From NCBI GenBank assembly GCA_030248215.1, contig JASANG010000070.1, positions 1 through 64,000 of the forward strand: a stretch of DNA of 64,000 nucleotides, given 5' to 3'. Under the pieces are notes generated by a model. It was not told the DNA's origin, searched no databases, and saw only the letters and a program-made list of their open reading frames with translations. Below are positions 12,705 through 25,094 of the stretch, piece by piece. Position 1 is the first letter of the stretch; every line of letters begins with the position of its first letter. The position numbers were made by a program, and so were the translations under genes. This DNA comes from Enoplolaimus lenunculus (taxonomy: Eukaryota > Nematoda > Enoplea > Enoplida > Thoracostomopsidae).

Positions 12705-15700
12705 GAGTTTTGGCGATCAGGATGATTGATTCCCCCGTTTGTTTTCGTCTCCGTAACCTTTTAGCCCTTTAAAGAGCTATCGTTTTTGCTCCCAACAGCG
12801 ATAAACCAGCCGATTCCCTCGATCACATGGCGACAACGGCAGAACTGATCAAGCTACTTCAATCCCAACATCAGGAACAAATGAAGGGTCTACAGGTTCA
12901 AAACGAAACACTGCTGGCTGCGCTTGTTAAAGCCGAAAACCCAACAAAAGTCAATGCCTCGATTCCATCGTTCAGTGCTTTCGACGCAACAGCGGAACTT
13001 TGGCATGATTATTGGGCCCGGTTTATGACGTTCGTCGGCGCTAACTCCGTCGCGGAAAGGAAACGAGCTCAAGTGTTTCTCACAAATCAAACTCCGGCGA
13101 CGTATAAGATGCTTGAAAACCTGGCATCTCAGGAATCTCCCTCAAAGGACGTTAACGAACTCAGCGTTGTGGAAATCGAGGGCTACATGAAAATTCAGTT
13201 CGATCCGAAACGTTTCACGCTTCGCGAGCGGTTCAAGTTCTGGTCTGCGATGTCGCGCAAGTCGGGCGAAACCGTCCAGGAGCTGGCAGCCAGAATCCGC
13301 TCTGATGCCGTGACGTGCGATTTCCCAGCCATAACAGATCCCCTCGATGAAGCACTTCGAACACGCTTTATCTGCTCAACCAACAACGAGGCAGTTCTAA
13401 TAGCGTTCTTCAAAATTAAAGACGATGAGCTCACTGTTTCGAGAGCGATTGCTGCGGCTATCGAAACCGAGGACGCCGCAAAAGTCGCCAAGGAGACTGT
13501 GTACGGTGGGCCCTCGAAACCGGACAATGCAGTTGTTTCAAATCAGTCGAAACGCAATCCTCGATCAAAGCCGAAACAGTCTCGTTCTACAATCATGGCG
13601 ACGAACAAATCATTCCAGTTTCCAAACGGTACGTGTGGCCGATGCAGAAAAACAGATCACATTGGGAAGGACTGTCGACATAAAGACACCGAGTGCAACT
13701 ACTGCCGTAAAAAGGACAATTTGCAAACCGTATGCTCATCGAAACAACGCAATTCCCGATCGATCAATGCTATCAACAAATCTGATGCTAATCACGTACT
13801 TAAAGTGGCCTCAGTGCCGAAATTTCAACAAAGGGTCAATGTCAACGGCAAACCGATAATGTTCGAAGTTGATACCGGTTCTTGCGATAACTTCTGTGCC
13901 GAGGATGTATGGTGATCTCTGGGGTGTCCGCCGCTCCAACCCATCGATAGCCGCTACGAAAGTGCAACGGGTAGCCCGATCCCAGTTGCTGGTTGGTTCG
14001 CAGCCAACACAGCTCTCAACGGCGGCACAGAGCGCCTCCTCGATTTCAATGTGTCTCCTATCGCTAATCTCAATTTTTTGGGGCGCAAAGCGATCATCGA
14101 TTTACACATCGACCTGAATGCTCTCCTATGTTCGAACGGTGCTGGGCGATCTGTCAATGCTGTCCGATGCGATTATCAACCGAATATAAATCTCCAGCAG
14201 GCATGCCGCCAACTTTGCAACGAGTTTTCGGCTATTTTTGAACCGCAGCTTGGTTGCGTGAAGGATTTCGAGCTCGAGGTGCAACTCAAGCCGGAGTCGA
14301 AGCCGATGTTTTGCAAAGCCCGTCAAGTGCCATTTGCAATTCAATCCGATTTGGCACACGCGTACGAGGATGGTATCAAACGCGGTGTTTGGAAACCCGT
14401 CCAATTCAATGATTACGGAACTCCTGTCATCCCAATTCGAAAACAATTATTGCCCGGTCAGTCGAAACCCAGCCTCCGTGTTTGTGGAGATTATTCAGCG
14501 ACAATCAATCCGCAACTGGAGCCCCACCGACAACCGATTCCGCTGCCAGATGATCTTATGCGGAAGTTGGGTGGCGGGTATGGCTTCACAATAATCGACT
14601 TAGCGGATGCATATAACCAGATTCCGCTAGCTCCGGAGAGTCAAAAACGCCTAGCCCTCAGCACTCATCGCGGCGTTCTATTACAACTTCGACTTCCTTT
14701 CGGTATCAAATCAGCGCCTGCCAATTTTCAAAAGATCATGGAACGCCTCACAAGCGACCTCCAAGGAGTCGTCGTCTATCTCGATGGCATCCTAGTTAGT
14801 GGTGTTGATGCCTCTGCTCATCTGCACAACTTAAGAGCCCTACTCCAACGTCTCAGCGACAAAGGCCTGCGATGTCGATTGCAGAAATGTTCATTCGCTC
14901 AAACTAAAGTCGAGTATTTAGGGCACTGTTTATCGCGCGAAGGAATTGCTAAAGGTTCAAAAGTGGACGCCGTTCGCCAGATGCCGCCTCCGCATGACGT
15001 TACCGGTCTACGATCATTCCTGGGCTCAATTCAGTTCTACGGAAAATTCCTACTCAACTTGTCAACGATTGTGGCGCCGCTTCACAGACTTACTAGAAAC
15101 GACATTCAATGGCACTGGGGTACCGACGAGTAAACAGCGTTTGAAAAGCTGAAAGATATGCTGTGCACCGATGCCGTTTTAGTTCATTACGATCCATCGT
15201 TACCGATTGGCATCAGCTTTGACGCATCCCAAGTAGGCGTGGGTACCGTCCTGTTTCATCGATATCCAGATGGTAGCGAGCGTCCCATCGCCTACGCATC
15301 AAAAACTCTAACCGAGACTCAACGTCGTTATAATCAAATTCAGCGCGAAACCCTAGCAATCATATTCGGTCTTCGGAAGTTCCATCAATTCTTTCACGGT
15401 CGCCGTTTCCTGCTGATAACAGACCACAAGCCTCTTATATCAATGTTCAATCCTTATAAGGCGACTCCAGCAATGGCTGCAAATCGTCTTGCTCGGTGGT
15501 CATTGCTCCTTAACCAATACGATTACACTATAGAGTACCGACAGACGAGTGACCATGGAAATGTCGACGCATTAAGTCGCCTACCCATTGGACCGGATCG
15601 AAAATTTGACGGGGAGGAACGCGACGCCGATGTTGATACCGTCTGCCAGATTCAAACTATTAGTCAGCAATTACGTCTTGCTGATCCCAATTCGATGGCT

Positions 15701-16740
15701 AAGAAATTTCAGAAGGATCCTGTGATTTCTTTGTTGATGCGATATGCCCGTGAAAGCTGGCCGCGAAATCAACCAACGGTTGCAGCTCAGAACTTTAAAT
15801 CAGTCTCTGATTATCGCAAACTGGCTGATTCGCTCTCTGTGGCTCACGGATGTCTACTCTACGGCTCCAGAGTCGTCGTGCCGTGGGTACTAAGGCGAGC
15901 TGTACTTAACCTTTTGCACATAGGCCATTTCGGTATGTAGCGCATGAAACAATTAGCTAGAACGGCCGTGTATTGGCCGAGGCCTGACGACGACATCGCG
16001 GACGTTTGCCATCCCTGCGACGGTTGTTCGGCTCAACAACCATTACCCTCGCGCTCTGCAGTTCATCCGTGGATGATGCCGGAGAAGCCCTGGAGCCGCT
16101 TACACGTCGATTATGCCATCAACTTCATGGGAACGAATTGGCTAATCTTAGTCGACGGATACACAAAATACCCATGTATACATCCTATGAATTCGGTCTT
16201 CACTAAGACCACGATGACAATCCTGGATCAAGATTTTGCACATTTCGGTTACCCGCACACTATTGTTACCGACAACGCGGCCACGTTCCGATCTGAAGAG
16301 TTCCAGTCTTGGCGTCGCGATCGGGGCATTGTTGATCTCACGGGCGCTCCCTACTATCCAGCAACGAATAGATCCGCTGAGCGGATGGTTCAGACATTTA
16401 AACAAGCCATCCGGAAATCTAGTCTGCCAGTGCAAGAAGCCCAGCACAACTTTTTAATCCAGTATCGCCGCACTCCACTGGAGATAGGTTATTCACCTAG
16501 CGAGATGCTTAAAGGCCGGCAAATACGCAGTAAGATCGATACATTGCTGCCGTCTCCGCCCCACATTGACCAGGGCCGTCACGCGAAAAATGCCGCCAAA
16601 TTTCAGTCTTGTCCTGTAGGCCGTATATCGCAAAACTTTTCAGTGAGTTCCCCTTGTTTTGCCCTTTACTGTGGTCCACGGCGCGATCGTCAACCACGAT
16701 GGATTCCCGACGCTTTAATGCTCTAAAGCTGGTCGGGAGG
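12705..16740 (+). mobile_element. Ty3/gypsy internal region, copy 2 (fossil)
   Basis: Same parts as copy 1, displaced by 4,271 bp: Gag about 12827-13740, protease near 13860, reverse transcriptase about 14270-14920, RNase H about 15160-15620, integrase about 15940-16570. Only about ten substitutions separate the copies over 4.3 kb. Both carry the same roughly three breaks, so the element was already defective when it was doubled. The duplication is young. Confidence 0.92.
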
Positions 16741-16974
16741 TGTCAACACGAGAGAAACACGTGCTGCTCAAGATGATGCAATATAGATGATGCAGTATAT
16801 ATATTTACTGAAAAGCAGGGATGCAATAATTTGCATATTATTACCTCAGCTATGTGGGCAGTGCTCGTTTGGATACAGATACTAAGGACAGTGTGATGCT
16901 CGGGTATTTTCCTTGTGTTTTGTTGTTTAGTGTTAAGTAAGACCTAATTGCGTTAGAGACCGCTTAACACAACA
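16741..16974 (+). repeat. LTR 3 of Ty3/gypsy fossil
   Basis: A 234-bp LTR followed at once by the CCTTT target duplication. It differs from LTRs 1 and 2 at about six places, all in its distal 100 bp; the proximal part is identical. This asymmetry fits a crossover inside the proximal part of the LTR when the tandem formed. Confidence 0.93.
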
Positions 16975-16979
16975 CCTTT

Positions 16980-17329
16980 GTTCCTTCAACGGTTAACATG
17001 AATTGTACTGTTTTTGTTTAAAGTAGATATATAATTTCTGTGACCGACAAAACTGTTAAGTTTTTGCAGACTACCCACCATTCTCTCTTAATACCTTTTA
17101 AAACCGAGAAAATTATACATTGTGAAAATTTGAATTTTTCTGCTCAAAACTCCGTAATGTACAATGTGCGTTTAATCTAACTCAACGCGTGCAGTTTTAA
17201 CAACCCACAGGCATATAAATAGATTGTGTTATTTATAAATATACTGGAGCCAAATTTGGCGTTAACCTACCCTAAGCACGACACAAAGTGCCTTGTGTCA
17301 AGCTTTATGGTATAGTTAACAGAAAAAAG
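16980..17329. other. gene-free flank
   Basis: No gene is visible. Words such as GGGTTAACG, AGATTGTGTT and TAACCTACCCTAA also occur on the other side of the gypsy insertion (7420-7610). The insertion therefore probably split an older repeat. Confidence 0.35.
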
Positions 17330-17834
17330 TGTTAGGCAGGGTTAACGCTGTAGAGAAGTGACTGCCCTGTCACCTCTCTCCTTTTTGAAAACAATTTCAC
17401 CGGCCCGGTTACTGCCGAGATTAGCGCAAAAGGGCATAATGTGTGCAGTGAAGACAGGATTTTCAGGATTGCAAGCTTGCGATCCTGCATTTTTCTGAAC
17501 TCCAGGCATTCTTCCCGGTTTTTGTTCTTTTGTTGGTTTTGCGCTTTCTGGTGTTTTACTTTTATGCAGCTGCTTTGCAGCTTTCTGCAACTAGTTCGCA
17601 ACCTAGCAAACAAATTTGCATAAATTTGTTACTTTTCGAAAAATTATCAAAATTTATGCAAATTTCGAACTTCGATATGCAAATTAAGCCTTCAGTTAGC
17701 CAAAATTATCAGCTATAAAAGCGCTCAAACCGTAGCCTCGGCGCACAGTAGTCATATTTTAAGCTGTTTCATTTTGATTTTTGGATGGTTTAATAAACGT
17801 TGCTTTTGTTTACTGTTGCTTGTAAGCTTTAACA
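17330..17834 (+). mobile_element. candidate solo LTR (fossil)
   Basis: A 505-bp segment bounded by TGTTA...TAACA inverted ends. It holds TATAAAAG (17714), an initiator-like CACAGTAGTC about 30 bp on, and AATAAA (17792), in the order expected of U3-R-U5. A TGG-starting primer-site candidate follows at 17836. No second LTR was found in the window, so this is a tentative call; a host promoter is the alternative. Confidence 0.35.
17714..17721 (+). promoter_or_regulatory. TATA box (TATAAAAG)
   Basis: A perfect TATAAAAG with a plausible initiator near 17746. It is the best core promoter I see outside coding regions. It probably belongs to the candidate LTR. Confidence 0.5.
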
Positions 17835-18141
17835 TTGGCATGCCAGATACGGCTTTATCACGGGTTATCTACCCGCGGGAGCGGGCAGGTCGGTCGTGGG
17901 TGGATAAATGGGGTTGTTGTGACTGCGGAATGGCAGATTTACCCCGTGGGATAGGGTGTCAAAATCACAATGCCCAGCCATTCCACCGACCAGCTCGTGC
18001 ACTTCCTGAAGTTGCGGTAAGGTTATTTTATATTTACACCTGTATGTTTTTATTGGCCTTGTACAAAAGTGTGGTCGCCCAGCATATTATTGCGGAAATC
18101 AAGGCCACCCTATAATTAGCGCATTATAATTTTAGCCAAGT

Positions 18142-18384
18142 TTGGATGTAATCTATTTTGTTATCAATCCGTTTGGCTCAAAAATGGTACAGGCTCCCGA
18201 CAGTAGGGTTTCATCACCGCTTAACCCGGACGCACCGGAGTTTCAGCGCTCGACCTCTGACGCCAGGTGGGTAGCTTCTCATCTGACAGCGGAGGTCGAG
18301 GCTGAGCTTGAGGCAATGCGTTTGCAGAATGCAGAGGACGATGCGAATAGGGTAATGCCATTTTTGAGAAAACTATTTAGTTAG
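18142..18384 (+). CDS. hypothetical small ORF, 80 codons
   Basis: Not recognised. It opens with MDVIYFVINPFGSK and continues with a hydrophilic, Glu-rich predicted helix (LTAEVEAELEAMRLQ). Local GC content and codon use are higher than in the flanks, which is the main reason to list it. It lies 0.3 kb downstream of the candidate LTR. It could be the start of an element's protein, a fragment of a spliced gene, or chance. Confidence 0.25.
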   Translation: MDVIYFVINPFGSKMVQAPDSRVSSPLNPDAPEFQRSTSDARWVASHLTAEVEAELEAMRLQNAEDDANRVMPFLRKLFS

Positions 18385-21229
18385 CAGCTAGTTATGTTTG
18401 TTAAGTGGTTTTGTCAAGTTCCGTATTAATAGTATTAAATGTTTAATCCCCGTTAGTTGCATTGTTTGTTAGTTAATCGGTCTGCATTGCGTTGCTTAAG
18501 CTTAATCGGTCCACCCGCATGGTGGGGACCTAAGCCTAGCTCTCCTGTACATAGTATTTATCACACACACGACTAGGTGGCATCGATTCATCTCAGACCG
18601 GTAAGTGCTCCACTTCCCCGTCTCTGCCTCTTTAGTCTCACTTTTATTCGTCTTCCACGGGTCGACCCGCCTTTTCTTGGTTTCCTGAGTGCTAGTCTAG
18701 TCACCCGCGGGTTATGCGTATGCGTTGCCTAGCTCGCTTAAGCAACGTAGAGTGTATTCATTAGCGCTGGGGTAAATTGGCGCTGATTAAGTATTTGGCA
18801 CGTTTAGCTTTTATAATGTAGCTCGCAGTGAAGAATAGTATGTGAAATTTTATCTAGCTAAGAGGTTGTTAGTGAATATCGAAACGGATCAAAATTTACA
18901 GAGCGTACGCGTCTTATCGATAGTTGGGATCTTGAGTATTAGAAATGGTAATTCTCGCGAGCTGAAATTTTTCTACCGCTCGCAAAACCTGCTTTGCTCG
19001 CTGATATTTGGTTTTACCCGTTGTCACTTAGCTTAGTGACAAGTGCATATCTAGTCAGATTCCACCCGCTGTTGCAACGGCCTGGTTGTATCGTTGCGCA
19101 TGTGCGATTCCGAGTGATAGCGGCTTGCGGCTACGCTTATGCTCAGAGCGGTTGACTGGATTTAGCCGCTTCGGTTGGTTGCTCTTAGGCTGGGTGAGGT
19201 TGCTTTGCTCGAAACGTACATGAGTGGCGATGTAGCTCAGGCCGGGAGACATTTTATTAACGTTGGAATCCTCGTAACCCTCCTGTGTTGGTGACTTTCG
19301 GACTTACCTACCCCACTCACAGGTCGCTGCAAAATCGCGAAAGAGCTGTTTAATTTTCCATCATAGGTCAAAAGTTGCCGAGGGTAGGCGGCCACAGAAC
19401 TTTTAGACTTATAAACGCTAGTGTTGTACAAATTCCACTCTGACCTTCCGTCTTGCGGCCAACGGGACATTTGACAGGCCGGCCAATCGTTACGCCTGCT
19501 TACGTAAAAATTTATTTATACACGGTAAACAGGGGAATAGCCAGGGAGGTTTCAGGTGTCAACTGACCCCCTGCAATATTGCGTACTTAAGTCAAAACCG
19601 TGAGCCCTCTGACAAACGGCGTCCTAAGTTCGTGAATACTTAAGCATGTGCAATTTCTATACTTCTTGCAGTAAATCAGAACGGTATGTAGTATAAAATA
19701 ACTTATTCAAACTCATTTCTCATGGTCTAAAAAATGCTTAAAATCTCCAAGCCCCACAAATATCTTAGATTGCGCAACACAAAACAACAAATACCCTCAG
19801 ACCTCAGAAACCAAACATAAAACATAAAAATTACAGCTTCCTTGAAGAGTATCGCTAAATGATATTCTAGAACACTTGTAATCAACATCATATGAACCAA
19901 CGATTTCCTTCTCCACTCGATAAAGTACACAGCTACGTAATTCTTAAGCATGATTTCAAACATAGGGGCTCCATGTAGAATAGATTTTCTTACGGGCGCG
20001 ATGATACTGCAATCACAAAATTTAACTAACAAACTCCCCATATTGAACCAAACAATTCTCAAAGCAGGCTTAGAAACAAATATCGCGCACGAATTTGTCA
20101 CGATACATCTCAATTCACACAAAAATTTAGTCAAAATGTACGCTTGCTTATGCTACACTAATTTTCGTGCGTAACAAACACCAAGTACTCTTCTATCAAA
20201 ATTACAGAACAGTTATTGGACTATAAACCTCCACTTCGCGTGCAACTTTGACAAATAACTCCTCAGATGACAAACTCTGAAAACTCATTAACTTTTCAGT
20301 ACACATACCGCTAAGCCTTTGAGCCATAACTTGCTCATATATAACCAAAAATTTGTAGAATTTCCCGTGATCTTTTGATAAAAATTTAAATTTTAAAATC
20401 TATAGTTTTTCGTTTAATACAAATTCTAAAGTTTAACCGCTTTCAATGTAGAAATTCTACATTTTGAAAGATTTAATCAGTTTTTAAAGTCAGATATAAA
20501 CTTAAAAATGTGGTCAACAATTTAAAGTAAGCTGTTTTGCGCGACACCCTCAAATCTTAACACATGTCTGTTTTTAAAACCACACAAAAAGTTAAAAAAT
20601 CCTGTTTCGGCGAACATCTGAAAAATTAAAAAACACAAAAAAATTTCTAAAAACAATGTTTTGACCAAAATCTGTAAGTTTCAAATCAGATTTGATATTT
20701 TAAAAGTTAAAATCTTAAAATATTTCTAATGGTTTGTCTTCAACTCAAAATTTACTGTCGTTTTAATTCTATGAATTATAATTACCGATATTTCCAAAAG
20801 AAAACTACTTCAGCAGGTGCACAAAAAATTTGAAAATTATTTACTTTACTTAAATTACACCAAAAAATATATATTTTAGATACAACTTCCAAATTTTCTA
20901 AAATGCATGCCTTAAATTTTTGCCGTGTTCGCGAAACCTCTTATTAAACCAGGACCAAAGAGCTGCTTAACTGTACAACACAAAAAATTCGTAACGTATT
21001 CGCACCGCGTATCTCTTGTATAATCTGCGAATAATGCATCATCCAGGTTATACTGCACTCGTAAATGTCAAAAATATCCATGTTATTATTGGAAAGTAAC
21101 AATAAAATTACAGCTATTTTTTGCACAAAGTAATTACTTTCACAATATTTACCAAGTATGTTTCTTGCAGTCTATTCTTAGGACATGTTCGAAAAATGGC
21201 AAGGTATTTTGACGGTACGTTTTTAGTGC
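18385..21229. other. gene-free stretch
   Basis: To about 19500 the sequence is GC-richer. It has a GGTAAGTGC donor-like word at 18600 and a weak tRNA A-box-like TAGCTCAGG near 19230, with no supportable gene. From 19500 to 21230 it is AT-rich. The longest frame (19727-20134, minus) resembles no protein I know. Confidence 0.35.
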
Positions 21230-21830
21230 GCCAAAATTAGAAATAGCCCAAGAATTTGAATTTCATGCTTAACAATATTCGGGCTAAAATTTGAATTTTC
21301 TCGCCAAAATTTCAATTTCCCATCAAAATTTTAATTTTGCGCCAAAATTTAAGTTCCCGCCAAAACTTGAATTTCCAGCCAAAGTTTCAATTTCCCGCCA
21401 AAATTAAAAACGCGCACCAAAATTTAATTTTTCACACCAAGATTAATATGTCCTGCTATAGTTTGAATTTTTAACCCAAAATTTAAATTGCACGCCAAAA
21501 TTTGAATTATCTCACCAAAATTTGAATTTTCTCGCCAAAATTTTAATTTCCCATCAAAATTTTACTTTCGCGCCTAAATTTAAGTTTTCCCGCCAAAACA
21601 TGAATTTCCGGCCAAAACATTAATTTCCCGCCAAAATTTAAAACGCGTGCCAAAATTTAAATTTTCACACCAAAATTAAAATATCCCGCTTAAAGTTTGA
21701 ATTTTTAAGCCAAAATTTACGTTCCCCCAAAATTTAAGTTTCTCGGTAAAATTTGAGTTTTCACGCTACATTTGAATTTTTTCATCAAAATGTGAATTTT
21801 CTGTCCAAAATTTCTAAAATTAAACCATTT
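21230..21830 (-). repeat. degenerate short-word array (GCCAAAATTTGAATTT)
   Basis: About 25-30 degenerate units of roughly 20 bp, with consensus near CGCCAAAATTTGAATTTTCC. A longer period of about 232 bp is superimposed: TTCTCGCCAAAATTT at about 21298 and again near 21529, with matching unit order after each. A short related array is at 49335-49420. Confidence 0.8.
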
Positions 21831-22154
21831 TAAACCCTACAGTGTCTAAACATTGAACGTACAATTTGCACAGTATTTTAAAACGGTGATGTTTTTCACA
21901 CACTACTTTTTTCCAGTCGATTTATGTTTTAGGTCATCTGTATAGCTAGCTACAATTTTGGGCATTTTTAGAGAGTGTTCTTTAATTAACTATATTAAAA
22001 TGGGGGTACATTTTTTGACATTGGCGAGCGCAATATAACCTGGATGGTGCATAACCCACTCAGCTCGGATACTTCAGATTTATAAACACGCAGAATATCT
22101 TTTATATTGTGTACAACTATACACATATATCTATTGCTCTTATTGTTCATATGT

Positions 22155-23000
22155 AAGTTTGTTTCTTAAGCACTTATTTATAACTTGTTGCTCTAAAGGA
22201 AGTACCCTGACCCTCAAGCAAAATGATATGAGCATAAAACATACAATTCTAAAAATCGGTATTTATTATGCCAGTACTGTAGTGACCCGAATAAGAGGGG
22301 GTACCCATTTTGAGTCCCAAATCAATAGGAGTCCGTATCCCTAATAAGAGTCCGTAAGTACATCGACTCCCTAAACCCTAATTATATAGAGTCCATAAAT
22401 GTCAATTATATCTAATTGTAGCGCATAAATGACTCCAGAACCGAATAAAGGTGAGTTCAATACTTTGAAGCGTACCTACTTAAATATTCAAGGTACGTTC
22501 CTAATAATAACCTTGCATTATGGCTAAAGCTTTTGATACAAGGCAAATAAACATTCCATTCAAGGGTTAGTTGCAATACAGGATATATGTGTAACGAAGT
22601 ATGGCGGAGGACGGGATAAAAATAATTACTGTCCATAACGGAATAGCAAGGGGGTACCCTCTGGAGAGGTCAAATAAATATCAGTCCCCCTCTTATTCGG
22701 GTCACTCACTAGTCACTACAGAACCTCAATAGTTCTGGGTATTCAGTTTAGATGATTGCTACAGACTACTAAACAAATACTTGCGTTGACAACTTAAAAT
22801 TGAGTTGATTTGGCTTGTCCTTTACCTTATTTAAACAACTGCAATAGAGATTCGATCGAATATAACACTTCCCTCAAACTATGAAGTCTTGAATCGTTTT
22901 AGTTCCGAGAACAAAGAACCAGATTGAAATACACTTACGCTAAGTCGTACAAACATCAACCCATGTTACTTATACTGGTGTCGCGCTTTCAGCGTTTAGA
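22155..23000 (+). repeat. dispersed repeat copy A, interrupted by a MITE
   Basis: Shares TTGTTGCTCTAA, GGAAGTACCCTGACCC, AAAACATACAA, TTTATTATGC, CTGGGTATTC and TTGAGTTGATTTGG, in order, with copy B at 25095-25440. Copy A is longer only because 22277-22721 is inserted. The class of the host repeat is unknown. Confidence 0.75.
22277..22721. mobile_element. MITE, 445 bp, with terminal inverted repeats
   Basis: The left end is CTGTAGTGACCCGAATAAGA and the right end, reverse-complemented, is CTGTAGTGACTAGTGAGTGA then CCCGAATAAGAGGGGG. The two match over about 25 bp apart from an extra 11-bp stretch on the right. Flanks are TA on the left and AA on the right, possibly a decayed TA duplication as in Tc1/mariner. 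No coding capacity. Copy B at 25.1 kb provides the empty site. Confidence 0.8.
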
Positions 23001-23444
23001 CTTACGCGTTATCTAAACAATTAACACAATTATTTAAAAACTCGAATATTGCTCCAATAAACTAAAATTAACTAAAAACGTCTAAATTCACATTATGTCT
23101 AATGTATGAAATTGGCAAAATTTTAACCCAGCAAGGCGTATCCAATCCACAATAGATACTATGTTTCAAGCAGTTGCTCGGGCTTATTACCCCGGTTAGG
23201 TTTAGTAACAAAAACTTGAATTTTGTAGTCTTTCACTTTTGGTATATAGGAGGGTGCAACCATTCTACCAAAGTGTTAAACTTAAATGACGTTAATTTAG
23301 TATTGCTTGCAAAAATTTATAATTTTTCTCCTGATTTACGTATATGTTTTTTAAATATTGGTATGTTTTAATTAATAAATAAAGATTTTGACTCATCATA
23401 TAACAATTATGCAAGAATGTGGTTTGACATTCTGACTGAGGTTT
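23001..23444. other. gene-free stretch
   Basis: AT-rich sequence between dispersed repeats. Nothing recognisable. Confidence 0.3.
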
Positions 23445-23640
23445 GGATACAGGATTTTTTTGTCAGCTCCAGCTACTTTGGTGGTGAAACCATGCAAATT
23501 ATTCCAAAAAAATATTTAGACAAAAGCATTTCGGATATCCGGCGGATATCCGGCGCATATCCGGATACACGTTTCATTTATCCGGATATCCGGAAATCCG
23601 GATATCCGGTGCCCATCTATAATCAACACGTCCGTATATC
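23445..23640 (+). repeat. GATATCCGG-word element, copy 1
   Basis: Contains iterated CGGATATCCGG palindromes (about 23535-23613). They are preceded by CAGCTCCAGCTACTTTGGTG...AAACCATGCA, which aligns with CACCAGCTACTTTAACGGTG...ACAATGCACA at the copy near 31868. The shared flank shows these are copies of one dispersed element rather than chance palindromes. Confidence 0.75.
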
Positions 23641-24344
23641 GATTCACATATATATGCGCACAAGAGGCTCACACTTATATACATAAAAATTGCAGGTGGC
23701 AACAAATAAAAGTAGAGACCCAAAACATAAACAACCGACGGGAAATGGCCTTCAGAAATTTACTAAAATATTGGCAGTAAATTTTTGTAGGTGTTACAAG
23801 TTAAAATTTACACCCATCGTTGAGTAGTCCTGGCCTCCATGCTACACACCGTTTGAGATTCAAATTCTTTTACTGGAATAACTAAAATCTCTAATAAAGT
23901 ATATAATCGCGTTTTTGGCGCTTATACAATATCCAAGGGTCTAGCCAGAGGGGGCTCAGGTATCAACTCGATAGGTTAATGACTCCGTACCTATTCTAAA
24001 ACTGTACACACTACTTGCAGGTATCACAAACAAACAAAACTTAGACCTATATTTACTTCATTTGTGTTGAACAAAGCTATAAAATTTTTTACTGTTTCTG
24101 CTTGATCGGTGAGAAAATTTCAAATGATTTAATCCAATTACATTATTATTATGATTCTCTTTATCATTGTCAAAAAAGGTTTATATACACTTCAGCAAAG
24201 ATTTTACTATATTTTTCTTAAAGTCAATGGAAACCAGATTATCAGAAGTACTTGGATATTTGGAGGGGCTTCGTTGCTGTATTTGTTTTAATAAATTGCT
24301 TGATTCATAGCGAAAACCTTGTTTTAGTGTTGTAACAAGTCATA
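23641..24344. other. gene-free stretch
   Basis: No gene or classified repeat recognised. Confidence 0.3.
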
Positions 24345-24425
24345 GGGGGATGCGAAAATAAAATTTCTGACGGGAGGGTGGGCTAGCGTACGCTATGAAA
24401 CGCAAAATTTGTAAGGTAAGGTTAA
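24345..24425 (+). mobile_element. hAT-type MITE fragment
   Basis: AAATTTCTGACGGGAGGGTG followed by AAAATTTGTAAGGTAAGG. The same words occur in the more complete copies at 25446-25676 and 54247-54532. Confidence 0.4.
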
Positions 24426-24949
24426 ACCGTTTAACATTAATGTCAAAGCGCTGTTTTTCATCGGTATACAAAAGTTATTTTTCAAAATGTAATTTAATGT
24501 TTTGTTTTTCACGCTCTATTTACAGGGGCAGTAATAAGGTTCAGGGAGTTTCTCATATGATTATATTGTTAGTTTAGAATTGTGTAAAAAAACCAATCGC
24601 AAAAAAGCAAAAACAGCAAAACCAAGTCATTATTACCATACCTCACAATTAAACGCGAGTCTATGCTTAAACCTAAGACTAAGCCCTAATGTTCACCGAC
24701 ACAAACTACAGCATGAATATTTCCAGCGCAGCACAACAAATAGACATGTATTAGTATCCAAAACTTCTGTTCGCAGTGGCGTAATGATTTTTTGTAGCGG
24801 AGAAACTCTAAAATGCATCGCTTGACTAGAAAATCGTTTCAATAATAAAACCAATTTTCTATTTCAATGTAAAATAGTATACAGTTTTCTGCATTAACAT
24901 ATATTTTATGTTCAAAAAAATTTGTATGGACTTAGCATTTGCTTTACTG

Positions 24950-25030
24950 ATGGGCATCGAATATTTTTTATATCCGGATATCCGGCAATTCTTGCCGGAT
25001 ATTTATCTGGATATAGGGATATTCGAAATT
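24950..25030 (+). repeat. GATATCCGG-word element, copy 2
   Basis: TATATCCGGATATCCGGCAA followed by TTGCCGGATATTTATCTGGA. A short copy directly before dispersed repeat copy B. Confidence 0.6.
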
Positions 25031-25094
25031 CAATTTCCTATTTCAGATATCCAAACCGGGATTTTGCGTTTTTTGGGCTTTCGAACCTCAATTT

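Noticed and set aside
17774-18115. 113-codon plus-strand ORF with a hydrophobic start
   Set aside because: It overlaps the end of the candidate LTR, has erratic composition and resembles nothing known.
19727-20134. 135-codon minus-strand ORF
   Set aside because: AT-rich, no recognisable motifs, no splice or promoter context.
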